Below, piece after piece: positions 62,911 through 64,000 of a DNA stretch of 64,000 nucleotides. The notes beneath the pieces are model-generated. The model made no database searches. It saw only the letters and a program-made list of their open reading frames with translations, and was not told the DNA's origin. Origin of the DNA: Ceratopteris richardii. Taxonomy: Eukaryota; Streptophyta; Polypodiopsida; Polypodiales; Pteridaceae. A program made the position numbers and the translations under genes. The first letter of the stretch is position 1; the number at the start of each line of letters is the position of its first letter. The stretch spans positions 87,754,230 to 87,818,229 of the forward strand of contig CM035427.1 of the NCBI GenBank assembly GCA_020310875.1. The letters run 5' to 3'.

Positions 62911-63299
62911 CGGTCAAGAATAGATGGTCCGCCCGATCTTGCACTTTCCCTTGTAGAAATAGATGAACAAAAACACTCCTCAGCCATCAGCGGCCAAGAA
63001 TAGGCGATTATTAACTAAGCGAGCGAAATCCCTAAGGGAACTTCTGAATGGTCGTGGTGGGCAGTGTTGATTTTTGATGGCCATATTGCCCGTTTTGGCC
63101 ATTTTTTACCGTAAAATACAGTCGAAAAATATTTTTAGCCTTCAAAAAATACATTAAAAATAGTAAATACAAGTAGGTTGTGTAGATAACCTACAAAACT
63201 GACGGGCATGGTAGACCGTCAAAATATAACACTTGAGGCGGGAATCAGTGCTCAAAATTGATGCCAACTCTGGGCATCACAAAAATCTTAATGCCCCCA

Positions 63300-63443
63300 A
63301 ATCAAGAGTGGGCATCCCCTAACATGCATCGTCTACCCAATAACAATCAAGGGTGACATGACACTATTTCTAATCAAGAGTGGGTATCTTCTAACATGCA
63401 TCTCCTAACCAATACCAATCAAGGATGACATATCACCCATTGT
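63300..63443. repeat. Two 72-bp tandem units
   Basis: AATCAAGAGTGGGCATC begins a unit that repeats at 63372 with about ten differences. Both contain CTAACATGCATC and CAATCAAGGRTGACAT. Function unknown. Confidence 0.85.
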
Positions 63444-64000
63444 AGAGAGAGGGGGGCTTGGGAATATATAGCTTAGGTGATGATCAATGTTCATTTTTGA
63501 ACGATAGCAATGTATTTTAAAGTGCAACATTAGACTCTCACTCACTCTTCTTTGAGAAGAGAACTTTTTTTTTTTAAGTTTTCCCTTCAATAAATGGGCA
63601 ACAAAATACGTCCATTTGATATAAATTTTCTTACCTTTTACTTTTTATTTTTTTTTCACGTTTTCTATGATTTTTAATATGAATGTATTATATGAATAGA
63701 TAATTCTATTTTGTACATACTTTTCAACCTATAAATTGTATCAATTCACTAGATGGACATATGTATATATGCATTTGTGCATATGCCTATGCATCTACGA
63801 TGAAATTATTTATAGATATATGTGTAAGTTCATGTATGTTTGTGAAGTTTAGAGGGAACAAGAAGCTCAACTCCAAAAAAATACTCTTCAACTTATATTA
63901 GTATCAATATGACTTTCCAAATATTATCCATAAAATGAATGTGAGCCTTGCTTGAGGATATTCACTCATGTATCAATGAAATCAAAAATTTCTATACTCT
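63444..64000. other. Unassigned AT-rich DNA
   Basis: Contains T-rich and TATG-type runs. I see no gene, RNA or recognisable element here. Confidence 0.6.

Overview
The window is nuclear DNA of a land plant. The evidence is Copia elements primed by initiator tRNA-Met, Gypsy elements primed by tRNA-Asp and tRNA-Trp, short GT-AG introns, and one well-preserved host gene of the plant glycosyltransferase 90 (CAP10/Rumi-like) family. The nested old elements, LTRs of 3 to 4 kb and a 4.9-kb retroposon-filled intron suggest a large genome. I lean towards a non-flowering vascular plant such as a fern, but that is only an impression.

Layout. Positions 1-11738 hold a minus-strand Copia tandem: three internal regions (A, B, C) separated by two LTRs, so each LTR serves both neighbours. 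The first 322 bases are an inverted gag piece of the same family. At 11739 an LTR with a tRNA-Asp primer site (Athila/Tat-like Gypsy) has landed in Copia-C. Its leader carries an array of about 16 short copies of a TCAATCGCGAYYGAC-like unit. At about 14613 a second Copia family begins (LTR, primer site, gag). From 15807 to about 48120 lies a cluster of one Gypsy lineage primed by tRNA-Trp. It contains two gag-pol internal regions, a third element with a long uninterrupted gag ORF, and five LTR copies that share their ends but differ in their bodies. One LTR is solo and sits inside the gag of another copy. Two of the LTRs carry long GA microsatellites and tandem arrays dense in CATGCATG. At 48168-50372 is a truncated third Copia family.

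From 50373 to 53031 lies a DNA-transposon zone: a 269-bp foldback with related repeats, a block resembling the N-terminus of a CACTA (TNP2) transposase, a block with a SET-like histone-methyltransferase signature, and a small cysteine-rich exon-like block. Microsatellite and unassigned DNA follow.

From 54150 to 64000 the window is host territory. A GT90 gene on the minus strand (62179 down to 55046) can be followed through seven exons with matching phases, giving a 495-residue type II membrane protein with no interruption. Intron 5 has collected SINE, A-tailed retroposon and LINE-like debris. An A-tailed retroposon with a 16-bp target duplication sits 41 bases beyond the stop codon in the sense direction and may supply the poly(A) signal. 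Upstream of the gene are a duplicated TATA-containing block and a G-box.

The retroelements do not form a working system with the host gene. The observations most worth a second look are the SET-like block next to the transposase-like blocks, the 33-base copy of tRNA-Trp beside an LTR, and the foldback family.
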